Assembly (NCBI GenBank): GCA_964505535.1
Contig: CAZDIU010000009.1
Coordinates: 1 to 41,237 of the forward strand
Length of the DNA stretch: 41,237 bases
Direction of reading: 5' to 3'
DNA from: JAABRU01 sp964505535
GTDB lineage: Bacteria > Desulfobacterota > Desulfobacteria > Desulfobacterales > Desulfococcaceae
The notes beneath the pieces were generated by a model. That model was not told the DNA's origin. It did no database searches and worked only from the letters and a program-made list of their open reading frames with translations. Below are positions 15,468 through 23,814 of this stretch, in pieces. Numbering within the stretch: position 1 is the first letter of the stretch; each line of letters opens with the position of its first letter. The translations under genes were made by a program, and so were the position numbers.

Positions 15468-18400
15468 ATGAAAAAAATACAGTCTGTTCTGATTGCTTTT
15501 TCTGTTTTTCTTCTGTCCGGCCTTTGTCTTGCCGAAGATGGGCAATGGTCTGTGATGATCCGGCCAAAGGCCCGGATTCTCAACAGTATCTGGGGAATTT
15601 CCGCGTCTGATGTGTTTGCTGCGGGAAATCACGGAACCATACTTCATTATGACGGAAGCACATGGCAGTTGATGGAAATCCCCACAGAAGAAAATCTCTC
15701 AGACATATGGGGAACCGAAAAAGACAAAGTGTTTGCCGTGGGGGACAAGGGAACAGTGCTTCGTTATGACGGCGTACAATGGCAGAGAATGGACAGCAGA
15801 ACAGGGGAAAATCTCAGGGCAGTCCGGGGAAACACCTCCGGCATTTTTGCTGTGGGAGAAAAGGGAACCATTCTCCGGTATGACGGAACAGCATGGACGG
15901 CTGCAGACAGCGGAACAGCAGTGACCCTCTACAGCATATGGGGAAGTCCGGGAGCGGATCTGTTTGCTGTGGGCGGAGGCGGAACCATTTTGCAGTATGA
16001 CGGAACACGATGGAATCCGATGTCTGTCAGTGGCGGCAGAAATCTCAGGACAGTCTGGGGATTTTCCTCTTCAGACATTTATGCTGCGGGTTCCGGCGCG
16101 GTACTGCACTATGACGGAAGAAACTGGCAGACCATGGAATCCAATTTTTATCCGATAGTGGATCTGTGGGGAACTTCCGGATCAGATCTGTATTCGGTCG
16201 GCTCTTCTCTGTCGGGTCAGACGGCTGTGCTTTGGTATAATGGCAGAGAATGGAAAGATACCAAAGCAGACATGGATATTCCCCTTTATGCCATATGGGG
16301 AGACGGAAAAGGCAAAGTGTTTGCTGCCGGGGGAAATTCCGGGCAGGGCGGGGCAGTTTACTCTTATGACGGCGGGAACTGGCAGCAAATCTGGGGGCAG
16401 AGTGCATCTGATCTGACCCGGAAAATACATGCTGTCCGGGCTTTTTCCGAAAATAATGTTTTTGCTGCGGGAGAAGGCGGAATTATTCTGCATTATGACG
16501 GGACCGCCTGGTCTGCCATGAACAGCGGCACGGAAAAATCTCTTTCTGCCCTGTGGGGAAGTTCCGGAACCAGTGTTTTTGCAGCAGGGGAATCCGGAAC
16601 CATTCTGCATTATGACGGAAATGCATGGCAGAAAACAGACAGCGGAACCACTTCCGATTTGTATGACATATGGGGATATGAGAATGTTTCCGGTGAACTG
16701 TCTGAACTGTTTGCCGTGGGAGACAAAGGAACAGTTCTGCACCGGAAAGATGGCAAATGGAAAGGGATGGTCAGCGGGGCAGGCATCCGGCTGGAAGGGG
16801 TATGGGGTTTTGCAGATGAAAAAGGCATTGAGGTGTTTGCAGCCGGATACAATGGTGTGATTCTCCGCTATGACGGCAGTCAATGGAGGCAGATGCAGAC
16901 CCCGGTGGAAAAAAACCTCCATGATGTATGGGGATATGCAGATGAAACGGGTGTCACGGTCTTTGCCGCGGGAGATCGGATTACAGAAAAAAAGACAAAT
17001 TTTCTCCGCCATGAGGGAGTGCTTTGGACTCTGGCAGAAACAGGACAGACTGAAACCCTGCACACGATCTGGGGAGACAGCGGATCCGACATCTTTGTCG
17101 GAGATCGCAAAGGCGGCATCCGCCATTATGACGGGAAAACATGGAATACAGCATACACCGGACAGGAAAGCCCCATTCTTGATATACACGGAATCCCCAA
17201 AACTCCGGGCAGGGTTTCATCCGTGTTTGCCGTGAATGCTGAGGGAGCAGTTCTGCGGTATACGGCTCTCGCGGTTTTTCTGCCTGAAGCTGTGCAGGAA
17301 GGGGAAGCATCTGCACAGGGAACTGTGGTGCTTCCTTATGCTGCGTCCCGGGACACCCAGATTTCTCTGACATCAGATGACCCGTCTGAAATCACTGTCC
17401 CTGCAGTTGTCACGGTTCCCGCGGGGCAGATTTCGGCAATGTTTCCGATCACGGTTTCTGACGATGCCGCAGTGGATGGAACCCGGTCTGTGCTTATCCG
17501 GGCATCGTGTGCGGACTGCAATTCCGGAAGCACGATCATCCGGGTGCATGACAATGAAACCGCTGCCCTGAGTCTGAATCTTCCTGACACGGTATTTGAG
17601 GGAGACGGGCTGCTGACAGGTTCCGGAACTCTCTTTGTCAGCCCTGTTCCGGAAAAACAACTGTCTGCATCCCTGCTTTCCTCCCATCCGGACAGACTTT
17701 CTGTTCCCCGAAATGCAACCATTCCCCCAGGTCAGAGCAGTGTCACATTTGATCTGCTGATTGGAGATGATGGGGAAAAAGGCAATACACAGACTGTGAC
17801 AGTCACAGCCTCAGTGACCGGATGGACGTCTGGCAGTGCAGACATTCAGGTGACAGACAATGACCGTTACGGTCTGATTCTGAGCATACCCAAAACAGTC
17901 GCGGAAAAGAATCTGGCGATTTCCGGAACAGTTTCTCTCACAGAACCCATTGAAACTGATCTCCTGATTCACCTTGCCCCAGATGACACTTCCGAAATCC
18001 GTGTTCCCGATACCGTGACCATTCCGGCAGGCAGCATTTCGGCTGTGTTTGAAATTTCCCCTGTGAGGGACTGGCTTTCGGACAATCCGCAGACCGTTTC
18101 TCTCACAGCCGCATCATCCGGTTTTGCACCCGCGAAAGCGCAGATCACTGTAACAGACAGTGACAGCATCTGGCCGTCTGTGCGGGAGGGAACCAGTATT
18201 CTGCGGGCTGTATGGGGCAGTTCGGAAAAGGATGTGTTTGCTGTGGGATGGGATGGAATGATCCTGCATTATGACGGAAACCGGTGGCAAGCCATGGACA
18301 GCGGAACCGGAGAAGCCCTGCGTCATGTCTGGGGATATGATGCAGGCACTGTTTTTGCTGTGGGCGGGGATACCAGCGGCCCTGTGATTGTCCGGTATGA

Positions 18401-21400
18401 CGGGACTGCATGGAACCTGGTTTACACCCGGCCGGCCGGGCTTCTCAACGGTGTATGGGGGATTTCGCCGGACAATATATGGGCAGTGGGCAAATTTGAT
18501 ACCACCAGAGGAATGATTCTGCATTGGGATGGAGCGGAGTGGAAAGAGACTGGACCGCCAAATCTTTCAGAACTGTACGGTATCTGGGGGACTTCGGCTG
18601 AGGATATATTTGTTTCAGGAACCAAAGGACAGATTCTGCACTGGGACGGACAGACATGGAGTGAGATGACAAGCGACACGACTGCAACGCTTCGATCTGT
18701 CTGGGGAAGCGGAAAAAACGATGTGTTTGCCGTTGGACTGAATACCATTCTGCATTATAACGGTACGGTCTGGTCATCCATGAAAGAAGGATCAGGAAGA
18801 AATCTTTACAATATATGGGGAACCGGTCCCGACAATGTGTATACCACCGGAAACAAGGGACTGATCCTGCATTATGACGGAAGACAGTGGCAGGAGGAGG
18901 CCAGCGGAACCGAACATGGGCTGTGGGGAATCCGGGGCTGTTCAGAAAACAATGTGTTTGTCAGCGGTGAAAAGGGAGTTGTGCTGCACAATGACGGCAC
19001 CGGGTGGAAAACCCTGAAGGAAGCAGATATACAATACAACGGCATCTGGAGCTTTTCCTCTGAAAACGCAGCAGAGGCGGTTGCTGTGGGCGAGGCCGGG
19101 AGCATCCTTCATTATGACGGAAGCGAATGGAAAGAGAAGGGAAAAGGGCTTTATCCGAATCTCAACGGTGTCTGGGGCCGATCTCCCTGGGAAATTTACG
19201 CTGTTGGCAATGAGGGAACTCTTCTTCATTTCAACGGTGTGAAATGGCACAGGCAGGACAGCGGCACCTATGTGAATCTCTATGATGTGTGGGGACTGCC
19301 GGAGGATTCGGGACAGGATGTGTTTATTGCGGGCGATAAGGGAACCGTGCTCCATTTTGACGGGCACCAGTGGCAGCGCATGAATACCGGCACAGAACTG
19401 AAACTGCAGGGTATCTGGGCAGCAGAGGCAGACACAGAGGCCGGATACAAAATTTTTGCTGCAGGATCAAAAGGGATTGTCCTGCATTTTGACGGCAGCA
19501 CATGGCATCACCGGTATATCACCAGAAGCACAAGCAGTGCAACAGATTTGTATGACATATGGGGCAGTTCTCCAGAAGATGTGTATGCGTGCGGCGCGGG
19601 CGGAGGGCTTTTCCATTATGACGGATACAACTGGCATGAGATCAGGACAGACACGAATACCACTTTCCGGGGCATGTGGGGAAGTTCCGCCTCAGATGTG
19701 TATGTGCCCGGATACGGTGTGATCCTGCATTATGATGGCAGTGAATGGATACGGATGCCCGCTCCTCCGAAAATATTCAATGCAGTCTGGGGCCTTTCGC
19801 GTTTTGACCTGTTTGCCGCAGGCAATTTCGACACCCTTGTGCGTTATACGGCTGTTGCCATTGCTGTTCCGGAACAGGTGAACGAAGGAGCAGGGGTTCT
19901 CGCCGCGATGGGAAAAGTCTCTGTTTCAGTGCCTCCGGAAACTGATCTTTCTGTACGCCTGACCTCCCATGATCCTGCGGAGATTTCTGTTCCGGATACC
20001 GTTGTCATTCCGGCCGGGCAGCGTGAGGCATTTTTTGATCTCACGGTTCATGAAGATGCCATTGCGGACGGCACACAGCGGGTTGCAGTGACCACCGCTG
20101 CCGCGGGTTACAGTCTGGGAACAGTCTTTATCCGCGTTCCGGACAATGAAACCGCTGTGGTGAATGTCCAACTGCCCGAAAGTGCAGGAGAGGGAGACGG
20201 CATTCTGACAGCGCAGGCTTCTGTTTTTCTGCACACAGAAGAGGGGGAGGAACTGACTGCTCAAAAACCTGTGCGTGTTTCCCTTCTGTCAGACTGTCCG
20301 GAAGAAGTCTCTGTTCCAAATGCCGTTATTGTTCCAGTCGGGCAGAGTTTTGCGGATTTTGATCTGCAGATCATTGATGACACGGTTTTTGACGGTCCCC
20401 GGACTGTGCGCATCACCGCATCTGTGGAAGGGTGGACATCCGGCAGCGCGGACATGGAAATTTCCGACAATGAAAAAGCCCAAATCATCATTGAAATTCC
20501 GGATAAGGTGTCTGAAAATGAGGCAGACACAGTCATCAGCGGAACAGTATCCGTGGAGGGGACACTTCTGTGGGATTTGACCGTTGATTTGTTTTCAGAC
20601 AGCATCAGCATCACTGTCCCGGATACTGTCACCATTCCGGCCGGACAGTCCTCTGCGGAATTCACATTCACTGTAAACGATGATGCGGAAATCAATGGTG
20701 AGCGCAAAGTTGCACTCACTGCCTCTGCTCCGGGATGGGAGAGCAAAGAGGCAATAATCAGCATAACGGACAATGATCCGGGCGAACTCCGTTTTCCTTC
20801 TGCCAAATTCAGCATGTGGAAGGAAGATGACGAAATTGCGATCCCTGTCTGCCGTTATAACAGTTCTGACGGTCAGATCAGCGTTCGTTACACTGTGGAA
20901 GATGAAATCTCCGGCACCGGTGCGGATGACAGTTCCGGCACTTTGGTATTTGAAAACCGGGAAAGGAACAAACAGATTCTTGTTTCCCGTATCCGTGAAC
21001 GCGGAGAAAAAATCACCCTTTCCCTGTCTGATCCGGGAGGAGGTGCGGTTCTCGGTGATCCCGCGAGTGCTGAAATCTTGCTTGTTGAGACCATGTCCTG
21101 GAATCAGGAAACGCAGATTGCACAAAAGCATCTGCGCGGTATTTGGGGAACCGGCTCAGGCGATGTGTTTGCTGCGGGATGGGGCGGAACTGTTCTGCAT
21201 TATGACGGCAGCACATGGAAAGATATAAGCCCGGATACAGCAGGAAATCCGGTTTTTCTGGAAGATGTATGGGGCAGCAGCGGAAACAATATTTTTGCCG
21301 TGGGACATAACGGTGTCATCGGTCATTACAGCGGAAGCGAATGGCAGCCTGCGGAAAGCCCGACAGATCAGCATCTCTATGCCATCTGGGGACCGGCCGG

Positions 21401-21983
21401 AGCAGAAAGCGGCATTTTTGCCGCAGGTTCCGGAGTGTTCCTGCGTTATGACGGAAACAGTTGGAAGGAAATGAACCTCAGCATTGAAAATCCTGACATC
21501 CGGGATATATGGGGAGAAAATGCGGACAGTGTGTATGCAGTGGGAACAGAGGGACTGATTCTGCATTATGACGGCCAGAGCTGGCGGAAAATGGAAAGCG
21601 GTACGTCAAATCATCTCTACGGGGTATGGGGCTGCACCCCCCTCAATCCCCCCTTGACGGGGGAAGCAAAGGGGGGGGTGTTTGCCGTGGGTGCAAACGG
21701 TGTGATTCTGCATTATGACGGCTCTGCATGGCAGGAAATGAGCAAAAATGTGAACCGTTTCATTCTTTTTCTGGAATCCGTATGGGGACAGTCCCCAGAC
21801 AGCGTTTTTGCCGCAGGCAGTGAGGGAATCATTCTTCATTATGACGGAAGCACCTGGACAGAATGGGAAAATCTTGCCGGCAGTTCTTTGTCAGCGCTGT
21901 GGGGGCCGTCTGCCGAAGGCAATGCAGCGGATATGTTTGCCGTTGGAGAAACCGGGACAATCCTGCATCTTGAAGCGGAATAA
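15468..21983 (+). CDS. Giant secreted beta-propeller/Calx-beta repeat protein
   Basis: The protein has 2171 residues with a Sec signal peptide (about residues 1-22, ending LCLA). The mature part consists of about 38-47-residue units with consensus WGsssxDVFAVGxxGTILHYDGxxWxxM..LxxI. I count 14 units (residues about 25-600), then three Calx-beta-like domains (603-900). A further 14 units (901-1461) precede three or four Calx-beta-like domains (1461-1875), and 7 units end the protein (1876-2171). Each block starts with the second half of a blade and ends with the first half, as expected for ring closure. No anchor, sorting signal or enzyme motif is visible. An adhesive or ligand-binding role outside the cell is plausible but unproven. 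A good AGAGG site precedes the ATG. A repeat insertion (21633-21680) enlarges one blade. Confidence 0.85.
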   Translation: MKKIQSVLIAFSVFLLSGLCLAEDGQWSVMIRPKARILNSIWGISASDVFAAGNHGTILHYDGSTWQLMEIPTEENLSDIWGTEKDKVFAVGDKGTVLRYDGVQWQRMDSRTGENLRAVRGNTSGIFAVGEKGTILRYDGTAWTAADSGTAVTLYSIWGSPGADLFAVGGGGTILQYDGTRWNPMSVSGGRNLRTVWGFSSSDIYAAGSGAVLHYDGRNWQTMESNFYPIVDLWGTSGSDLYSVGSSLSGQTAVLWYNGREWKDTKADMDIPLYAIWGDGKGKVFAAGGNSGQGGAVYSYDGGNWQQIWGQSASDLTRKIHAVRAFSENNVFAAGEGGIILHYDGTAWSAMNSGTEKSLSALWGSSGTSVFAAGESGTILHYDGNAWQKTDSGTTSDLYDIWGYENVSGELSELFAVGDKGTVLHRKDGKWKGMVSGAGIRLEGVWGFADEKGIEVFAAGYNGVILRYDGSQWRQMQTPVEKNLHDVWGYADETGVTVFAAGDRITEKKTNFLRHEGVLWTLAETGQTETLHTIWGDSGSDIFVGDRKGGIRHYDGKTWNTAYTGQESPILDIHGIPKTPGRVSSVFAVNAEGAVLRYTALAVFLPEAVQEGEASAQGTVVLPYAASRDTQISLTSDDPSEITVPAVVTVPAGQISAMFPITVSDDAAVDGTRSVLIRASCADCNSGSTIIRVHDNETAALSLNLPDTVFEGDGLLTGSGTLFVSPVPEKQLSASLLSSHPDRLSVPRNATIPPGQSSVTFDLLIGDDGEKGNTQTVTVTASVTGWTSGSADIQVTDNDRYGLILSIPKTVAEKNLAISGTVSLTEPIETDLLIHLAPDDTSEIRVPDTVTIPAGSISAVFEISPVRDWLSDNPQTVSLTAASSGFAPAKAQITVTDSDSIWPSVREGTSILRAVWGSSEKDVFAVGWDGMILHYDGNRWQAMDSGTGEALRHVWGYDAGTVFAVGGDTSGPVIVRYDGTAWNLVYTRPAGLLNGVWGISPDNIWAVGKFDTTRGMILHWDGAEWKETGPPNLSELYGIWGTSAEDIFVSGTKGQILHWDGQTWSEMTSDTTATLRSVWGSGKNDVFAVGLNTILHYNGTVWSSMKEGSGRNLYNIWGTGPDNVYTTGNKGLILHYDGRQWQEEASGTEHGLWGIRGCSENNVFVSGEKGVVLHNDGTGWKTLKEADIQYNGIWSFSSENAAEAVAVGEAGSILHYDGSEWKEKGKGLYPNLNGVWGRSPWEIYAVGNEGTLLHFNGVKWHRQDSGTYVNLYDVWGLPEDSGQDVFIAGDKGTVLHFDGHQWQRMNTGTELKLQGIWAAEADTEAGYKIFAAGSKGIVLHFDGSTWHHRYITRSTSSATDLYDIWGSSPEDVYACGAGGGLFHYDGYNWHEIRTDTNTTFRGMWGSSASDVYVPGYGVILHYDGSEWIRMPAPPKIFNAVWGLSRFDLFAAGNFDTLVRYTAVAIAVPEQVNEGAGVLAAMGKVSVSVPPETDLSVRLTSHDPAEISVPDTVVIPAGQREAFFDLTVHEDAIADGTQRVAVTTAAAGYSLGTVFIRVPDNETAVVNVQLPESAGEGDGILTAQASVFLHTEEGEELTAQKPVRVSLLSDCPEEVSVPNAVIVPVGQSFADFDLQIIDDTVFDGPRTVRITASVEGWTSGSADMEISDNEKAQIIIEIPDKVSENEADTVISGTVSVEGTLLWDLTVDLFSDSISITVPDTVTIPAGQSSAEFTFTVNDDAEINGERKVALTASAPGWESKEAIISITDNDPGELRFPSAKFSMWKEDDEIAIPVCRYNSSDGQISVRYTVEDEISGTGADDSSGTLVFENRERNKQILVSRIRERGEKITLSLSDPGGGAVLGDPASAEILLVETMSWNQETQIAQKHLRGIWGTGSGDVFAAGWGGTVLHYDGSTWKDISPDTAGNPVFLEDVWGSSGNNIFAVGHNGVIGHYSGSEWQPAESPTDQHLYAIWGPAGAESGIFAAGSGVFLRYDGNSWKEMNLSIENPDIRDIWGENADSVYAVGTEGLILHYDGQSWRKMESGTSNHLYGVWGCTPLNPPLTGEAKGGVFAVGANGVILHYDGSAWQEMSKNVNRFILFLESVWGQSPDSVFAAGSEGIILHYDGSTWTEWENLAGSSLSALWGPSAEGNAADMFAVGETGTILHLEAE
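21633..21680 (+). repeat. In-gene C/G-rich repeat insertion in a propeller blade
   Basis: The sequence CCCCCCTCAATCCCCCCTTG, followed by GACGGGGGAAGC and a G-run, interrupts the blade that should read WG....VFAVG. It adds about 14 residues (TPLNPPLTGEAKGG) in frame. The neighbouring blades lack it. Confidence 0.75.
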
Positions 21984-22331
21984 TGTGAATGCTGAGAAAC
22001 ATGCCGATCCGATTTTGTTTTTTCGTCATTCCCGCGAAAGCCGGAATCCAGCAATGTGAGTGATGAGTGATGAGTGGGCAATTGCGCCGTCATTCCTGCG
22101 AAAGCCGGAACCAGCAATGTGAGTGATGAGTGGACAATTGCGCCGTCATTCCTGCGAAAGCGGGAACCAGCAATCTGGCTTTTATTCGTCATTCCTGCGA
22201 AAGCCGGAATCCAGCAATCTGAAATGGTTGCGTATACCAACTTTCAATTCGCGGCAAGATTGAGTCAAAAACACGAAGGTTCTTTTTGCTGAAAAATTTT
22301 TATATTGACCGGCAGGGGAAAGGAAGCAAAC
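21984..22331. other. Repeat-filled intergenic region before the DUF389 gene
   Basis: Most of this stretch is occupied by four tandem-like copies of a CGTCATTCCTGCGAAAGC repeat (22024-22220). The last 100 bases are AT-rich and should carry the promoter of the DUF389 gene. No gene is seen. Confidence 0.6.
22024..22220. repeat. Four copies of CGTCATTCCTGCGAAAGCCGGAA-type repeat
   Basis: Units start at 22024, 22088, 22144 and 22187, each with CGTCATTCC(C/T)GCGAAAGC and then CAGCAAT(C/G)TG. The first two are joined by GTGAGTGATGAGTG spacers. Spacing is 64, 56 and 43 bases. Inverted-pair copies lie at 38388-38437. This repeat type is widespread between genes of many bacteria. Confidence 0.8.
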
Positions 22332-23315
22332 GTGAAATATGTGGAAGTCACAGCGGATGCAGGCAGTTGCAGAACCATTGCGGCCATTGCCAAAAAGCAC
22401 AAGGCTTTTGATTTTCGCGCCGGAGTGGTGGGCACAGACGGAATGCAGACCACGAGACTGCTTGTGCCCAACAGCAAAATTCAGGTTGTGATAGACACCC
22501 TGCAGAATGTTCTGGGAGCGCAGCCCTGGGCACGAATAACGGTTCTGGCAGTGGAAACTGTGATTCCCAGACCGCAGGAAGAAAATTCCAAAAAGAAAAA
22601 TCCTGAGATTGCCGCACGCGAGGCTCTGTATGACAGTGTGGCAAAAAATGCAAAACTGGATCGCAATTTTATTGTGCTGGTCATCCTTTCCACAGTGGTG
22701 GCAGCCATAGGACTGACAGAAAACAATGTGGCTGTGATTATCGGAGCCATGGTGATTGCCCCTCTGCTTGGCCCCAATCTTGCCTTTGGGCTTGGCGCTG
22801 CATTGGGGGATATGTCACTGATACAAAAATCCATGCAGACCAATCTCATTGGCATTGCAATGCCCATTGCGCTGTCTTTTTTCATCGGCTTTTTCTGGCC
22901 TTCCCCGCTTTCCGGCCCGGAAATCATGGCACGTACCGAGGCAGGCATGGATTCTGTTGTTCTGGCCCTTGCATCCGGAGCCGCCGCTGCTCTTTCCCTT
23001 ACAACCGGGCTTTCAAGTGTGCTGGTGGGCGTGATGGTGGCAGTGGCCCTGCTTCCGCCTGCCGCAACCATAGGTCTGATGCTGGGACAGGGAAATCTGA
23101 ATCTTGCAGCAGGAGCCTCCCTGCTGCTGGCCATCAATGTGGTATGTGTCAATCTGTCGTGCAAGGTGGTTTTTTTTGCCAAAGGCATCCGTCCGCGAAC
23201 CTGGCTGGAAAAAGAGAAAGCCAGACGTTCAACTCTCATCTATATCCTGATATGGATAATCACCCTGATTTTTCTTGTACTTGCCATTTATGCACGCCGG
23301 AAAATGGCCGGATAG
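22332..23315 (+). CDS. DUF389 / TIGR00341-family membrane protein
   Basis: The protein has 327 residues. The first 110 or so form a soluble domain (VKYVEVTADAGSC...). A charged linker follows, then about six membrane segments, including motifs I recognise from the family (AVIIGAMVIAPLLGPNLAFGLGAALGD and GLSSVLVGVMVAVALLPPAATIGLMLG). The molecular function of this family is not established. I chose the GTG at 22332 because AGGAAG lies 5 bases upstream. A TTG at 22305 would add nine residues with no good ribosome site. It appears monocistronic. Confidence 0.85.
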   Translation: MKYVEVTADAGSCRTIAAIAKKHKAFDFRAGVVGTDGMQTTRLLVPNSKIQVVIDTLQNVLGAQPWARITVLAVETVIPRPQEENSKKKNPEIAAREALYDSVAKNAKLDRNFIVLVILSTVVAAIGLTENNVAVIIGAMVIAPLLGPNLAFGLGAALGDMSLIQKSMQTNLIGIAMPIALSFFIGFFWPSPLSGPEIMARTEAGMDSVVLALASGAAAALSLTTGLSSVLVGVMVAVALLPPAATIGLMLGQGNLNLAAGASLLLAINVVCVNLSCKVVFFAKGIRPRTWLEKEKARRSTLIYILIWIITLIFLVLAIYARRKMAG

Positions 23316-23456
23316 CCCGGTGTTCCAGCAGGAAAAGCAGAGCTGTTATTCCGATTCCCCATTGGTTCTGTGCAATGCAGCCGGTCAGCAGACAGGGATG
23401 TTCATGTGCATCAGGAACACGGGACGCAGAGCGTCCCGGCGGCCTTCCCGCGCAGA

Positions 23457-23725
23457 GCGTCAATGCCGTTAAGTTAAGGAGAAGGAGTTTTTCAAAGCCC
23501 TGAAAGGGCGTTATGTTGCAGCCCATGGCAACGCCCTGGGAACATTGAATAAAACATGATAGTTGCCCTGAAAGGGCGCATTAAAAAATGTTTCCGGAAT
23601 GTTACCGGTATATAATCCGCCCTTTCAGGGCTTATTGTATTTTTTATCCTGTATTCCCGGGCCGCCGGCCCGGGCTGTATCAATCCGCCCCTTCGGGGCT
23701 TTCCTTAACTTAATGGCATTGACGC
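23457..23725. mobile_element. MITE-like composite flanked by 24-bp inverted repeats
   Basis: The outer arms 23457-23480 and 23702-23725 are reverse complements at 23 of 24 positions. Between them GCCCTGAAAGGGCG occurs at 23497-23510 and 23565-23578, its inverse at about 23618-23631, and a shorter CCGCCCCTTCGGGGCT at about 23685-23700. There is no transposase. It could be a miniature element or a stack of separate intergenic repeats. Confidence 0.5.
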
Positions 23726-23740
23726 AGAGAGTGGGAACGA

Positions 23741-23770
23741 GAGTAATTTTCAATGGCGAATCGGTATTAA
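23741..23770 (+). repeat. Dispersed 30-mer, copy 2
   Basis: Core TTTTCAATGGCGAATCGGTA. It lies 45 bases before the CHAT gene start and is the same family as 131-160 and 38499-38530. Confidence 0.6.
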
Positions 23771-23814
23771 GTTCTTCATTGCAGCCCTGCCACAAGGACA
23801 AGGAGTTTTTTCCC

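Larger units (their letters stand above)
23316..23814. other. Repeat nest between DUF389 and the CHAT gene
   Basis: No gene is seen in these 499 bases. They contain a MITE-like unit (23457-23725), GCCCTGAAAGGGCG palindromes, a CCCGGGCCGGCGGCCCGGG-like hairpin (around 23656-23674) and a copy of the dispersed 30-mer. The CHAT gene must be transcribed from within or beyond this nest. Confidence 0.6.

Noticed and set aside
22024..22220. Possible CRISPR array
   Set aside because: Only four units, with spacing of 64, 56 and 43 bases, spacers that are themselves repetitive, and no cas genes. The same unit also occurs as an inverted pair near 38411.
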